Source: Streptomyces sp. NBC_01296 (lineage in GTDB: Bacteria; Actinomycetota; Actinomycetes; Streptomycetales; Streptomycetaceae). From it: 64,000 bases of DNA. This document shows positions 35,010 to 43,532 of this stretch, piece by piece (positions within the stretch are counted from its first letter, which is position 1; each line of letters begins with the position of its first letter). The notes under the pieces were generated by a model. That model searched no databases. It worked only from the letters and a program-made list of their open reading frames with translations, and was not told the origin of the DNA. A program made the position numbers and the translations under genes. The stretch spans positions 496,001 through 560,000 of the forward strand of contig NZ_CP130720.1 in assembly GCF_035984415.1 (NCBI RefSeq), in the 5' to 3' direction.

Positions 35010-35315
35010 ATGAAGGTGACTTTGGAGTCGTACGGCGGGCTGGCGGCGGCGATCCGCCGCCGGCCCGCGGTGCTGGACACGGCGGCCCTGCCCGAGAACG
35101 CCGCGGCGGAGCTGACCCAGCTGGTGGCGGCGGCCGTCGCGATGCCCGTGGAGGGCCGGGCCGACCGTGCCAGGGACGCGATGACCTGCACGATCACGGT
35201 GGAGGACGACGACCACGCGACGGTCCTCGAACAGTCGGACGCCGCCATGTCCCCCGCGTTCGCGGCCTTGCTCACCTGGCTCAAGAAGCACCTCGCGCAG
35301 CAGGACCAGCCCTAG
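35010..35315 (+). CDS. Protealysin inhibitor, emfourin-like
   Basis: 101 residues; MKVTLESYGGLAAAIRR, TAALPENAAAELTQLV and TCTITVEDDDHATVLEQSD resemble the emfourin family, small slow-binding inhibitors of protealysin-like proteases encoded beside their target. It lies 16 bases after the M4 protease stop in the same direction, the expected operon. It is cytoplasmic with no Cys residues. The inhibitor probably guards the cell against premature protease activity. Confidence 0.8.
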   Translation: MKVTLESYGGLAAAIRRRPAVLDTAALPENAAAELTQLVAAAVAMPVEGRADRARDAMTCTITVEDDDHATVLEQSDAAMSPAFAALLTWLKKHLAQQDQP

Positions 35316-35332
35316 CCGCTGATATTGCGGAT

Positions 35333-35360
35333 TCCTCCGGCTGGTCACAGTGCCGGAGGA
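35333..35360 (+). terminator. Weak hairpin after emfourin-like gene
   Basis: TCCTCCGG (35333-35340) pairs with CCGGAGGA (35353-35360) across a 12-base loop, 18 bases after the stop of the inhibitor gene. It could end the protease-inhibitor transcript; the loop is large and there is no T-run. Confidence 0.35.
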
Positions 35361-35378
35361 GGGGAGACGCGCCGCAGG

Positions 35379-35712
35379 TCAGCCGGGCGCGTCGGCCTCG
35401 CTCCACGCGGCGCGCCGGACCGTCTCCGCCAGCTCCTCCCGGTCGGCGACCGCGTCGCGGGGCTCGTCGGGCCACTGCTCGGCGGCCGCGGCAGCCCACT
35501 CGGCCCAGTCGGCGACCAGCCGCTGGCCCGGGCCGCGGCCAAGGTTGCCCGTGTATCGGATGTCGTCCCGGACTCGGCGAAGAAGACCTTCAGCAGCTGT
35601 TCCGACTCCAGGACGGGGCCGGCGCCGGGCTCGTGGAGCCATGAGGCGAGCGCATCACGGCCCTCGGGAGTGATGGCGTACACGGTGCGCTGCCGTCGAC
35701 CCACGGATCCCC
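35379..35712 (-). pseudogene. Truncated, frameshifted PadR-family regulator
   Basis: On the minus strand RRQRTVYAITPEGRDALASW and then EPGAGPVLESEQLLKVFFAE (about 35692-35573) match the wing and start of the C-terminal domain of PadR regulators. The continuation lies in another frame (GQRLVADWAEWAAAAAEQWP to 35379). The recognition helices upstream are missing: the DNA there encodes a methyltransferase tail on the other strand instead. So the gene is both truncated and frameshifted. Confidence 0.55.
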
Positions 35713-35733
35713 GCTCCTGCTCGGCTCGGCCGG

Positions 35734-35868
35734 ATGTCGGCCGACCTCGATGACACCGGCCGCAAGCGTGCCCTTGCCGACCTGCACACGACCCTCCGCC
35801 CGCACGGGACACCGGACGGCATGCTCTTTCCCTCGGCGACATGGCTGATCACCGCCACGCGCCCCTGA
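35734..35868 (+). pseudogene. C-terminal fragment of a class I SAM-dependent methyltransferase
   Basis: The frame encodes ADLDDTGRKRALADLHTTL, then GTPDGMLFPSATWLITATRP and a stop, which is the usual C-terminus of Streptomyces SAM methyltransferases (helix, then a FPSxxWLVTAxR strand). Only 44 codons are left; the nucleotide-binding part is absent, replaced by the PadR remnant on the opposite strand. This marks a deletion junction near 35712-35740. Confidence 0.5.
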
Positions 35869-35931
35869 ACCCGCCGTCCGAGCCCGTGCCCCGCTCCGGG
35901 CCCGTCACCCGCGGCGGCGGGCCCGGGGCGG

Positions 35932-37281
35932 TCACCGTGTGACGGTCGGCTTCTCCGGCTCCAGCGAGTTGCCCGCAGGGATCCTGCCGCAACTGGTGGG
36001 GGCGGCCTTGCCCGCGAAGCGGTCGTCCAGCCAGGCCATCGCACGCACCGCCCAGTACGGCATGGCGCCGACGTGGCTGAGCAGGTCGTACTGCTCGTAC
36101 TTGATCGAGCTGTTGCCGGTGGCGCAGTACTGCCGGGCCAGCGTCCGCACGTCGCCGGCGACCATGACTCCGTCACCCGTGCCGATGCCCGGCGGTCTGT
36201 TGAACGTTCCCTCGAGCCAGCCCGCGTTCCCCTGCCCGATGAACCCCGGGACGGTCGGGGTGGCGGCCTGGCCCAGATTGATCTTGTTCACCGCTGCGAC
36301 GAAGGGCGGAATGGAGTTCGGGTCCTTGTACTCCGGCTTCGCCATGTCCTTCCACGTCATCCCCGGGTGGTGGGCCAGCGCATCGACGATCGAGCCGTGT
36401 TCCAGCTCCTTGACGACCTCGAGGCCCTTCTCGCTCAGATAGGGGGTGAGGTCGATGTCGTACGAGCGTGAGACGCCTATGAGGGCCATCGGGATCACCC
36501 CGTTCCATGCCAGCGCGCCGTCGACGTACTTGAGGTTGTGCGCCGGCGCGACGAGCAGCCCGCCCTCGGCGAAGCCGACCAGCTGCTTGTTCACCTCGGG
36601 CGCGTACGCGGGGGCCAGGACCGACGTCCAGTTGGTGGCGATGGACCCGCCGGAGTAGCCGAACAGGCCGAACTTCGTGCCGGCATGCAGGCGCGTCTCC
36701 TCGGTGCGGATGGCGGCGCGGATCGAGTCCAGAGTGTTCGTTCCGTACTCCGGGCCGGCCGCGAAGTCGGCGTTCTGGCCCTCGGTGTCCGGGATGACCA
36801 CGTCGTAGCCCTTGAGCAGCAGCGGCGCCAGGATGAGGGATTCGGCGTTGGCGATGGCGCCGCCGAGAGAGACGTTACCGGCGATGGCCCGGGAGGGGCC
36901 GTCCTCCGGGCTGAGGGAGTCGTAGAACGACTGGTACGACACCGCCTTGCTGCCGTCACCGTACTGGCTGCGGACCACGGTGGTCACGTTGGCCGAGGGC
37001 CTGCCCTGGGCGTCGGTCGTGCGGTAGAGCAGTTGGATCGCCTTCAACGGCGTCGGTATGCCGAAGACGTGGTAGTTCAGTGTGCGCTTCTTCAGAACGT
37101 CGCCCGGCCGGTACGCGGCAAGCGGCTTGCTGCCGACGTAGCGGTAGAACGGGTCGGGCGCCGTCACCGTGGTCGTCCCCTGTGCAACCGCGTTGGGTGC
37201 GGCAGTCGCCGTGGGCGCCGCGGCGGCGACGACGCCCGTCACGATGGCGGTGGACAGCAGAGCAGAGGTTCTCCGGTTCAT
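35932..37281 (-). CDS. Secreted lipase (secretory lipase family)
   Basis: 449 residues. Signal peptide: NRRTSALLSTAIVTGVVAAAAPTATA-A (cleavage near residue 28). The alpha/beta-hydrolase core has YDVVIPDTEGQNADFAAG and the nucleophile elbow FGYSGGSIA (S210), with HVGAMPYWAVRAMAWLDDRFAG near the end supplying the His. The length and VTAPDPFYRYVG start match the LIP-family triacylglycerol lipases of actinobacteria. GGGGAG is 2 bases before the ATG, and a block of TTACC/GGTAA repeats starts 32 bases upstream. It is likely monocistronic. Confidence 0.9.
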   Translation of the reverse strand: MNRRTSALLSTAIVTGVVAAAAPTATAAPNAVAQGTTTVTAPDPFYRYVGSKPLAAYRPGDVLKKRTLNYHVFGIPTPLKAIQLLYRTTDAQGRPSANVTTVVRSQYGDGSKAVSYQSFYDSLSPEDGPSRAIAGNVSLGGAIANAESLILAPLLLKGYDVVIPDTEGQNADFAAGPEYGTNTLDSIRAAIRTEETRLHAGTKFGLFGYSGGSIATNWTSVLAPAYAPEVNKQLVGFAEGGLLVAPAHNLKYVDGALAWNGVIPMALIGVSRSYDIDLTPYLSEKGLEVVKELEHGSIVDALAHHPGMTWKDMAKPEYKDPNSIPPFVAAVNKINLGQAATPTVPGFIGQGNAGWLEGTFNRPPGIGTGDGVMVAGDVRTLARQYCATGNSSIKYEQYDLLSHVGAMPYWAVRAMAWLDDRFAGKAAPTSCGRIPAGNSLEPEKPTVTR

Positions 37282-37312
37282 TACTCCCCCGTACGTCGAG
37301 CACGTGTTGGCT

Positions 37313-37349
37313 TTACCTGGCGGTAACTTACTGGAGGTAACGCCGTTAC
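37313..37349. promoter_or_regulatory. Operator-like repeat block upstream of lipase
   Basis: TTACC-tggc-GGTAA-c-TTACTG (37313-37333) is followed by GTAACG-c-CGTTAC (37337-37349), a perfect 6-bp inverted repeat. The first element equals the operator of the TetR/oxidase pair at 5297-5317 at all 16 non-spacer positions. The block begins 32 bases upstream of the lipase ATG, suited to repression. Binding by the TetR at 5336 is inferred. Confidence 0.65.
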
Positions 37350-37486
37350 ACATAGAAGCGTCGCCAGGGTTTTCCTCGAGGCTCCGAGCACGTGACACGC
37401 ACCCCTCCGACGCCCGCCCCACCCGGACGGCGGCGCGGGCCCGGTGGCCGGGTGGAGCGGGGTCCCCCTGCGGGAGGGCGGCTGTT

Positions 37487-39172
37487 TCAGGATTTCCGGG
37501 AACTGACGTCCTGCATCCGGCCGTCGAACAGGGACCCGTCGAAACGGATCGAGAAGGACGGCGAGTTGTAGTAGTTGTGGTTCGTGCCGATCTCGGGGCT
37601 GTGGGGCAGGCCGCTTTCCCCCTTGTACCAGTCGGACAGCCCCAGGGTCATGGTCACGTTCTGGTCGAAGAACCGCCCCGCCGTCCCGTCCTGGGAGTAC
37701 AGGCGCCACACCTGGCGGCCGTCGCGGGGATCGCAGGCGCGCTGCGTGACCGGCGCCGCGTCCTTCGTCGTACCGGAGCCCCCCAGGCAGAGCCCCGTTG
37801 CCGTGTTGCGCAGTTGGAGCCGGCTGCGGTCGCCGTCGTAGGGCATGAGCACGTCCCACTGCTGGGCGGCGCTGCCGTCGCAGCTCGCCTCACGCGCCTG
37901 GACGTCGGGTGCCGTTGCCGCGCCGGGGATCTCGATGCAGCGGCCGGTGGCCGCGATCCGCATACGCGTCCGGTCGTCCGGGGCGGGTGCCCAGTTGGGC
38001 ACGGCAGGGGCGGGCGACTCCGTAGCGGCGGGCGCGGGTGAGGGTGTGGCTGACGGCGTGGCGGAGGCTGTGGCAGAGGGAGTCGGCGTGGGCGTGGACG
38101 ACGGGCCCTGGGTGCCGGTGACCGCCGGGACGGCGGCCGGCGCCAGGGCGGGCGAGGCGGCCGCCCTGGGAGCGCCGGACCCGGGGCCCTGCGGTGGATG
38201 GCCGGAAACCAGGACGGCGACGGCGACGCCGGTGGCGGCGACCGCCACCGCTCCCGTACCCCAGGCGCGCGCCGGGGATCGCAGCGGACCGGTGGGTGCC
38301 GGCTGCGCCAGAGCCGGGCCGGGAGTCGATCCGCTCCCTCCTCCGGCGGCGAACGCGGCGGCGCCACCGGAGGCGTTCCGTTCGCCGCCCCACAGCAGCA
38401 CCCCACCCGGCAGGACGGCGCCGATGCGTTCACTCAGGTCCGTGAGCTCCCTCATGGCCCGACGGCAGGCCGGACACACGTCGAGGTGCGCCGCGAGGAC
38501 ACTCTTCACCCGCGCCCCCGGCTTGCGCGCGGCTGCGGCGAGGAGGGAGCCGTATCGGCGGCATTGCTCGTTTCCGCTGGTGCGGCGCAGATGCGCGGCG
38601 AGGTACGCCTCCCTCAGCCCTTCCCGGGCCCTGGCTGCGAGCGAGGAGACGCCGCTGCGGCTCAGGCCGAGCAGGCGGGCGACCGCGCTCGCCGGCTGCT
38701 GGTCGACCTCGCTGTACCAGAGCACCGCCTGCCAGCGTTCGGGCAGTGAGCGGAACCCGTGCAGGACCATCTGGCGATCCTCGTAACGGAGCAGGCGGTC
38801 TTCGACACTCGGGCTGCCGGCGGCGCCCACGTGCTCGTCGCACCAGCGCTCGAAGTCCTCGGAGAGCTCGATGCGCCGCTCGGACACCGCCCACTGCGCC
38901 GCCGTCCGCCGCACGACGGTCAGCAGGTACGGGCGCCATGCCGTACTGGGGCCGTGCCCGTCCCGGATGGCCTCGAGCGTCCGGACGAAGGCCTCAGAGG
39001 CGAGGTCCTCCGCGGTATGCGGACTGCGGCAGCAACTCCGGGCGTAGTGGAGCACATTCCGCCAGTGTCGTTCGTAAAGAATCCTGACGGGTTCTTGGTC
39101 TGTACCATTGCGTATCAGTGCCGTCAGTTCGTGATCAGGAGCGCCGACCGGTCGGGAGCGTCCATGGGGCAT
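37487..39172 (-). CDS. ECF sigma factor fused to zinc finger, membrane helix and ricin-type lectin domain
   Basis: About 561 residues from ATG 39172. Sigma region 2 (YERHWRNVLHYARSCCRSPHTAEDLASEAFVRTLEAI) and region 4 (LPERWQAVLWYSEVDQQPASAVARLLGLSRSGVSSLAARAREGLREAY) occupy the first 200 residues. A zinc-finger anti-sigma motif (HLDVCPACRR), one membrane helix (GAVAVAATGVAVAVLVSG), a Pro/Ser/Thr/Ala linker and a ricin B-type lectin domain (IAATGRCIEIPG, NTATGLCLGGSG, QVWRLYS) follow. One polypeptide thus joins promoter recognition to extracellular sugar binding, the arrangement reported for ECF52-like sigma factors. The start is uncertain; in-frame ATG 39214 and GTG 39280 exist. Confidence 0.87.
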   Translation of the reverse strand: MPHGRSRPVGAPDHELTALIRNGTDQEPVRILYERHWRNVLHYARSCCRSPHTAEDLASEAFVRTLEAIRDGHGPSTAWRPYLLTVVRRTAAQWAVSERRIELSEDFERWCDEHVGAAGSPSVEDRLLRYEDRQMVLHGFRSLPERWQAVLWYSEVDQQPASAVARLLGLSRSGVSSLAARAREGLREAYLAAHLRRTSGNEQCRRYGSLLAAAARKPGARVKSVLAAHLDVCPACRRAMRELTDLSERIGAVLPGGVLLWGGERNASGGAAAFAAGGGSGSTPGPALAQPAPTGPLRSPARAWGTGAVAVAATGVAVAVLVSGHPPQGPGSGAPRAAASPALAPAAVPAVTGTQGPSSTPTPTPSATASATPSATPSPAPAATESPAPAVPNWAPAPDDRTRMRIAATGRCIEIPGAATAPDVQAREASCDGSAAQQWDVLMPYDGDRSRLQLRNTATGLCLGGSGTTKDAAPVTQRACDPRDGRQVWRLYSQDGTAGRFFDQNVTMTLGLSDWYKGESGLPHSPEIGTNHNYYNSPSFSIRFDGSLFDGRMQDVSSRKS

Positions 39173-39284
39173 GAGTAACCCTTGTTCGAAAAGCTGTTGG
39201 AGAAGATGCGCCATTTTCAGACCGGCCTGCGAAGGCTGTAAAGGTGATCCATCCGACACCGGAAAACTGATATCCCGCACGGCA

Positions 39285-39535
39285 CTTCGAGTCGCTCAGT
39301 CCGCGACCGGGCACACCGACTGTTCTGATGGACCGTCAAGTCCTGTTGGTCGCCGCAGAAAGTGTTATCGCCGTCGCCCGGTCGGGTCTCCCTGTATGCC
39401 GGACCACCCGGCAGTTCCGGACGACCGCGAAGGGCCACACGTGGACGAGCATGACCACGAGCAGGTCGGGGACCTTGCCCACGGGGGCGGCCGAGGCGGT
39501 CCCCGGCATGGAGCGGCGCCACGCGCAATCCCGTC
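39285..39535. other. No recognisable gene
   Basis: The stretch between the sigma-lectin gene and the CAP fragment has no frame with convincing start and codon bias. It must carry the sigma-lectin promoter. Nothing else is seen. Confidence 0.4.
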
Positions 39536-39650
39536 GGTGGAGAAGTTCCAGTCCATGTGGCGCCACAGCCCCGGGCACTACAAGGCGCAGACCAGCCTGA
39601 CGTACACCGAGGTGGGAGTGGGCATCCACCGCGGATACGGATACGGCCAA
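39536..39650 (+). pseudogene. CAP/SCP-domain protein fragment
   Basis: The frame reads SVEKFQSMWRHSPGHYKAQ, then TSLTYTEVGVGIHRGYGYGQ, matching the second half of CAP (SCP-like) domains (normally W-x-NSPGH, then YTEVGVG). Neither the N-terminal half nor a plausible start is present, and the frame continues into unrelated sequence. It is a leftover of a secreted CAP protein. Confidence 0.5.
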
Positions 39651-39975
39651 TCGGAGGGGCACGCGCCGAGCGCGGGGGCGCCGGCCTTCGAAAAGCGCGC
39701 GGGCCTGCCCTGCTTCGCGATCCGGAGGACCTGCCGTGCGCCGGTGTCGCACAAGCATCGCCCAGCCGTCACACAGTCGTCACAGCATCGTCGTCGCCCC
39801 ATCGAACTCGCCGACGTGCGGATGGCTTGAAGTCACACAACTCAACCCCCCGCCGCCGTCACGTCGTTGATCACTCCTCCCACACCTCACATACTGCGCG
39901 GACCAGCCCGTCGGGCGCCATTGCGCCCCTGGCCGGAATGACCGATCGACCTCATCCCAAGCTCCTGGGGGAGAC

Positions 39976-42900
39976 TTGCGCGCACATGTGCTGAGAGCAC
40001 GCGCCTTAACCGTCACAGCGGCCACTTCGGTGGCCCTCGTGGCAGGCATGACCGGCCCCGCGGCGTCCATCGCCACGTCCGCGACCACCACGACGACCAC
40101 ACCGAACACCACGCGCTGGGACGGCAACCACCGGATCCAGCTCATCACCGGCGACCACGTGCTGGTCGGCGACAAGGGCCAGGTGGTGAGCTTCGAGTCC
40201 GCCAAGGGCCGTGAGCGCATACCCGTACAGGTGCAGCGCACCAAGGACCACACACTGGTGGTGCCCAGCGACGCGCAGCGCCTGATCGCCACGGGCAAGC
40301 TGGACCAGCGGCTCTTCGACGTCGACGAACTCACCGACCCGCTGCTGCGCAAGAGCCACCGCGACGGGCTCAAGCTGATCGTGCAGTACGAAGGGGGCGC
40401 CAATGCCGCACGGGCCGAGGTGAGTTCGGCCGGCGACACCCAGGTCCGGCGCACGTTCCCGACCATCAACGCCGACGCCCTCCGTACGTCGCAGGACGAC
40501 GTGGCCAGGGTGTGGGAGGCGCTGACCGACCACGGCAAGGACGGCGCGCGCGCCACCGCCGCCGGCATCGGCAAGGTGTGGCTGGACGGGATACGCAGGG
40601 CGAGCCTGGACCGCAGTGTCGAGCAGATCGGCGCCGACAAGGCGTGGGCGGCCGGGTACGACGGCAAGGGCGTCAAGATCGCAGTCCTCGACACCGGGAT
40701 CGACAAGGCCCACGACGACCTGAAGACCCAGGTCGTCGGCGAGAAGAACTTCTCCACCTCCCCCGACACCGCGGACCGTGTCGGACACGGCACGCACGTC
40801 GCCTCGATCGCCGCCGGTACCGGCGCCACATCGGGCGGCAGGTACAAGGGTGTCGCCTCCGGTGCCAAGATCATCAGCGGGAAGGTGCTGAACGACGAAG
40901 GCAGCGGGGACGACTCCAGCATCATCGCGGGCATGGAGTGGGCCGCCGCCGAAGGTGCGGACGTCGTCAACCTCAGTCTCGGAGGCCCGGACTCCCCCGG
41001 CGTCGACCCGATGGAAGCGGCGGTCAACAGGCTGTCCGCCGAGAAGGGCATCCTGTTCGCCATCGCCGCGGGCAACGATGGCGAAGGCGGCGTCTCGACG
41101 GTGGGATCGCCCGGCAGCGCGGACGCCGCGCTGACCGTCGGCGCCGTCGACAAGGACGACAAGCTGGCGCCCTTCTCGAGCATCGGTCCGCGCACCGGCG
41201 ACGGAGCCGTCAAACCGGACGTGACCGCGCCCGGCGTCGCCATCACCGCGGCCGCGGCCCCCGGCAGCACGCTCGACACCCGCCCCGGCACACCGCACCC
41301 GGCCCCCGGCTACCTGCAGATCGACGGCACCTCCATGGCCACGCCCCACGTGGCGGGCGCGGCGGCGATCCTGAAACAGCAGCATCCGGACTGGAAGTCC
41401 GCCGAGCTCAAGGGCGCGCTGACCGCCTCCGCCAAGGGCGGCGACTACACCCCCTTCCAGCAGGGCTCGGGCCGCATCCAGGTCGACAAGGCGCTGGCCC
41501 AGAGTGTGATCGCCGATCCGGTCTCGCTGAGCTTCGGCGTCGCACAGTGGCCGCATCCCGACGACCAGGCCCTCACCAGGAAGGTCGGTTACCGCAACCT
41601 CGGTACGAGCGACGTCACCCTTGACCTCTCGGTGTCCGCGCTGGACCCGGCGGGCAAGCCGGCCCCGGCCGGGTTCTTCGCGCTCGGCACCACCAAGGTG
41701 ACCGTGCCCGCCGGCGGCACGGCCGAAGTCGACCTGACCGCCGACACCCGGATCGGCGACGCCGACGGGACCTACTCCGGCTACGTCACCGCCACCGGCG
41801 CGGGCCAGTCCGTCCGTACGGCCGCGGTGGCCGTCCGCGAGGCGGAGTCCTACGACCTGACGCTGAGGACCATCGACCGCGACGGCGCCGACGCCCGGAA
41901 CTTCTCCAACTCCCTGCTCGGCGTCGGCGGCTCCGGCAAGGGCTTCCAGGCCCGTATCGACAATGAGCCGGGCACGCACAAGATCCGTGTGCCCAAGGGC
42001 TCGTATACGTTCAACGCGGCGGTCTACCAGGACCCGTCGGACCTCACCAAGGGCACCGACTGGATCGCCCAGCCGAAGCTGGACGTCTCCGGCGACACCA
42101 CGGTCACCGCCGACGCGCGCACCACCAAGCCGGTGGACATCACCGTGCCCGGCCTCGACAAGGTGGACTACGGGGGGACGTACTACGAGCTCGCGACCGA
42201 CATCGGCCGCGTCGGCAACGGCTGGGTCCTCAGGGGTTTCACCAACTTCCGTACCGCGCACATGGGTCCGGGCGTCAGCGACGGCTCGCTCCTCCAGACC
42301 TGGGACGCGCACCTGCTCAAGGACGCGACCGCTCAGTACTCGGTGGCCTTCGGCGGCAAGACGCAGAAGGTCGCGACCGGCTACACCAAGCACGTGAAGG
42401 CGAACGAACTGGCGACGCTCAAGGTTGCCGTCGGTGCCTCCGCTCCCGGCAAGACCACTCTCACCTCTCCGTTCGCCCATCTGCCGGGTGCGCCGGAGGG
42501 CAACGGGTTCACGGCGCCGCAGACCACGCCCGCCACGCGCACCTTCTACGTCTCCACCGCCGACGGCGTCGAGTGGCTGACGAGGTCGGAGCAGTTCGGC
42601 GAGCCCGACAAGTGGGGTTACCCGGCCTTCGACGGCGTCTACGAGATGACCGAACCGAAGCGCTACGAAGCCCGCAGGACGTACCGGGAGACGTTCAACA
42701 CCGGCGTCTTCGGCCCGCTCCTGGGCGAGAAGACGGGCGTCTTCCGCACCGCACCCGACCCGGCCACGGGCGAGCAGCAGCTCATCGGCGCCCTGCCGCT
42801 GTTCGCCGACGGAAACGGCCACGCGGGCCTGACGACGTACAGCTCGGCCACGTCGACGCTGTACCGCAACGGCGTCAAGGTCGGCGAGAACGACGACCCG

Positions 42901-43356
42901 CTGAGCGGCACGCAGCCCTTCAAGGTCGACGCCTCCGACGCCGAGTACCGGCTGGCGACCTCCGTGGAACGCCCGGCGAAGCTCGCCGCAGCCTCCACCC
43001 GCATCGACACCAGCTTCACGTTCCGTTCGAAGCAGGTCGCGGCCACCACGGCGCTGCCGGTGTCCACGGTCCGCTTCGCGGCCCCCGTCGACCTCGCCTC
43101 GCGCGCCCCGGCGGGCAAGTCGGTCCACATCCCGGTGACCGTGCAGGGCTCGGCGGCCGGGAAGAACCTCAAGTCGCTCGCCGTGTCCGTGAGCTATGAC
43201 GACGGGAAGACCTGGCAGCCCGTGAAGGTCGCGAACGGCAGGATCTCCGTGAAGAACCCGGCGAGGGACAAGGCCATCTCGTTCTTCGCCGATGTCACGG
43301 ACAAGCAGGGCAACAAGTCGTCGCTGACGATCCACAACGCGTATTACGGCAGCTGA
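39976..43356 (+). CDS. Secreted subtilisin-like S8 serine protease
   Basis: 1126 residues. TTG start with GGGGGAG a few bases upstream; signal peptide through about residue 35 (ALTVTAATSVALVAGMTGPAAS). A pro-region (45-210) precedes the catalytic domain with IAVLDTGID (D239), VGHGTHVASIAAG (H271), AIAAGNDGEGG (oxyanion Asn) and DGTSMATPHVAGAA (S453). After about residue 510 there are some 600 residues of beta-sandwich-like domains ending in a segment with LAVSVSYDDGKTWQPV. It is typical of large exported Streptomyces subtilases. A strong hairpin follows at 43391. Confidence 0.93.
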   Translation: MRAHVLRARALTVTAATSVALVAGMTGPAASIATSATTTTTTPNTTRWDGNHRIQLITGDHVLVGDKGQVVSFESAKGRERIPVQVQRTKDHTLVVPSDAQRLIATGKLDQRLFDVDELTDPLLRKSHRDGLKLIVQYEGGANAARAEVSSAGDTQVRRTFPTINADALRTSQDDVARVWEALTDHGKDGARATAAGIGKVWLDGIRRASLDRSVEQIGADKAWAAGYDGKGVKIAVLDTGIDKAHDDLKTQVVGEKNFSTSPDTADRVGHGTHVASIAAGTGATSGGRYKGVASGAKIISGKVLNDEGSGDDSSIIAGMEWAAAEGADVVNLSLGGPDSPGVDPMEAAVNRLSAEKGILFAIAAGNDGEGGVSTVGSPGSADAALTVGAVDKDDKLAPFSSIGPRTGDGAVKPDVTAPGVAITAAAAPGSTLDTRPGTPHPAPGYLQIDGTSMATPHVAGAAAILKQQHPDWKSAELKGALTASAKGGDYTPFQQGSGRIQVDKALAQSVIADPVSLSFGVAQWPHPDDQALTRKVGYRNLGTSDVTLDLSVSALDPAGKPAPAGFFALGTTKVTVPAGGTAEVDLTADTRIGDADGTYSGYVTATGAGQSVRTAAVAVREAESYDLTLRTIDRDGADARNFSNSLLGVGGSGKGFQARIDNEPGTHKIRVPKGSYTFNAAVYQDPSDLTKGTDWIAQPKLDVSGDTTVTADARTTKPVDITVPGLDKVDYGGTYYELATDIGRVGNGWVLRGFTNFRTAHMGPGVSDGSLLQTWDAHLLKDATAQYSVAFGGKTQKVATGYTKHVKANELATLKVAVGASAPGKTTLTSPFAHLPGAPEGNGFTAPQTTPATRTFYVSTADGVEWLTRSEQFGEPDKWGYPAFDGVYEMTEPKRYEARRTYRETFNTGVFGPLLGEKTGVFRTAPDPATGEQQLIGALPLFADGNGHAGLTTYSSATSTLYRNGVKVGENDDPLSGTQPFKVDASDAEYRLATSVERPAKLAAASTRIDTSFTFRSKQVAATTALPVSTVRFAAPVDLASRAPAGKSVHIPVTVQGSAAGKNLKSLAVSVSYDDGKTWQPVKVANGRISVKNPARDKAISFFADVTDKQGNKSSLTIHNAYYGS

Positions 43357-43390
43357 CGTCGCCCCGGCGACGAACCTCGTGTGACGACGA

Positions 43391-43424
43391 CGTGCTGGAA
43401 GCGTTCAAGAGCGCTTCCAGCACG
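43391..43424 (+). terminator. Hairpin terminator after S8 protease
   Basis: CGTGCTGGAAGCG (43391-43403) and its exact complement (43412-43424) flank an eight-base loop, 35 bases after the protease stop. A 13-bp perfect stem is strong support for a transcript end. Confidence 0.75.
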
Positions 43425-43532
43425 TTCCGCCGCGGACGTGTACCTGATCGTCGGGGGAGCCCTCTCGCGGCAGGTCCTCCGGACGGATCGCCCCGCCGTG
43501 CCGGTGCGGGCCCGCCACCCTATGCTCGGGGT

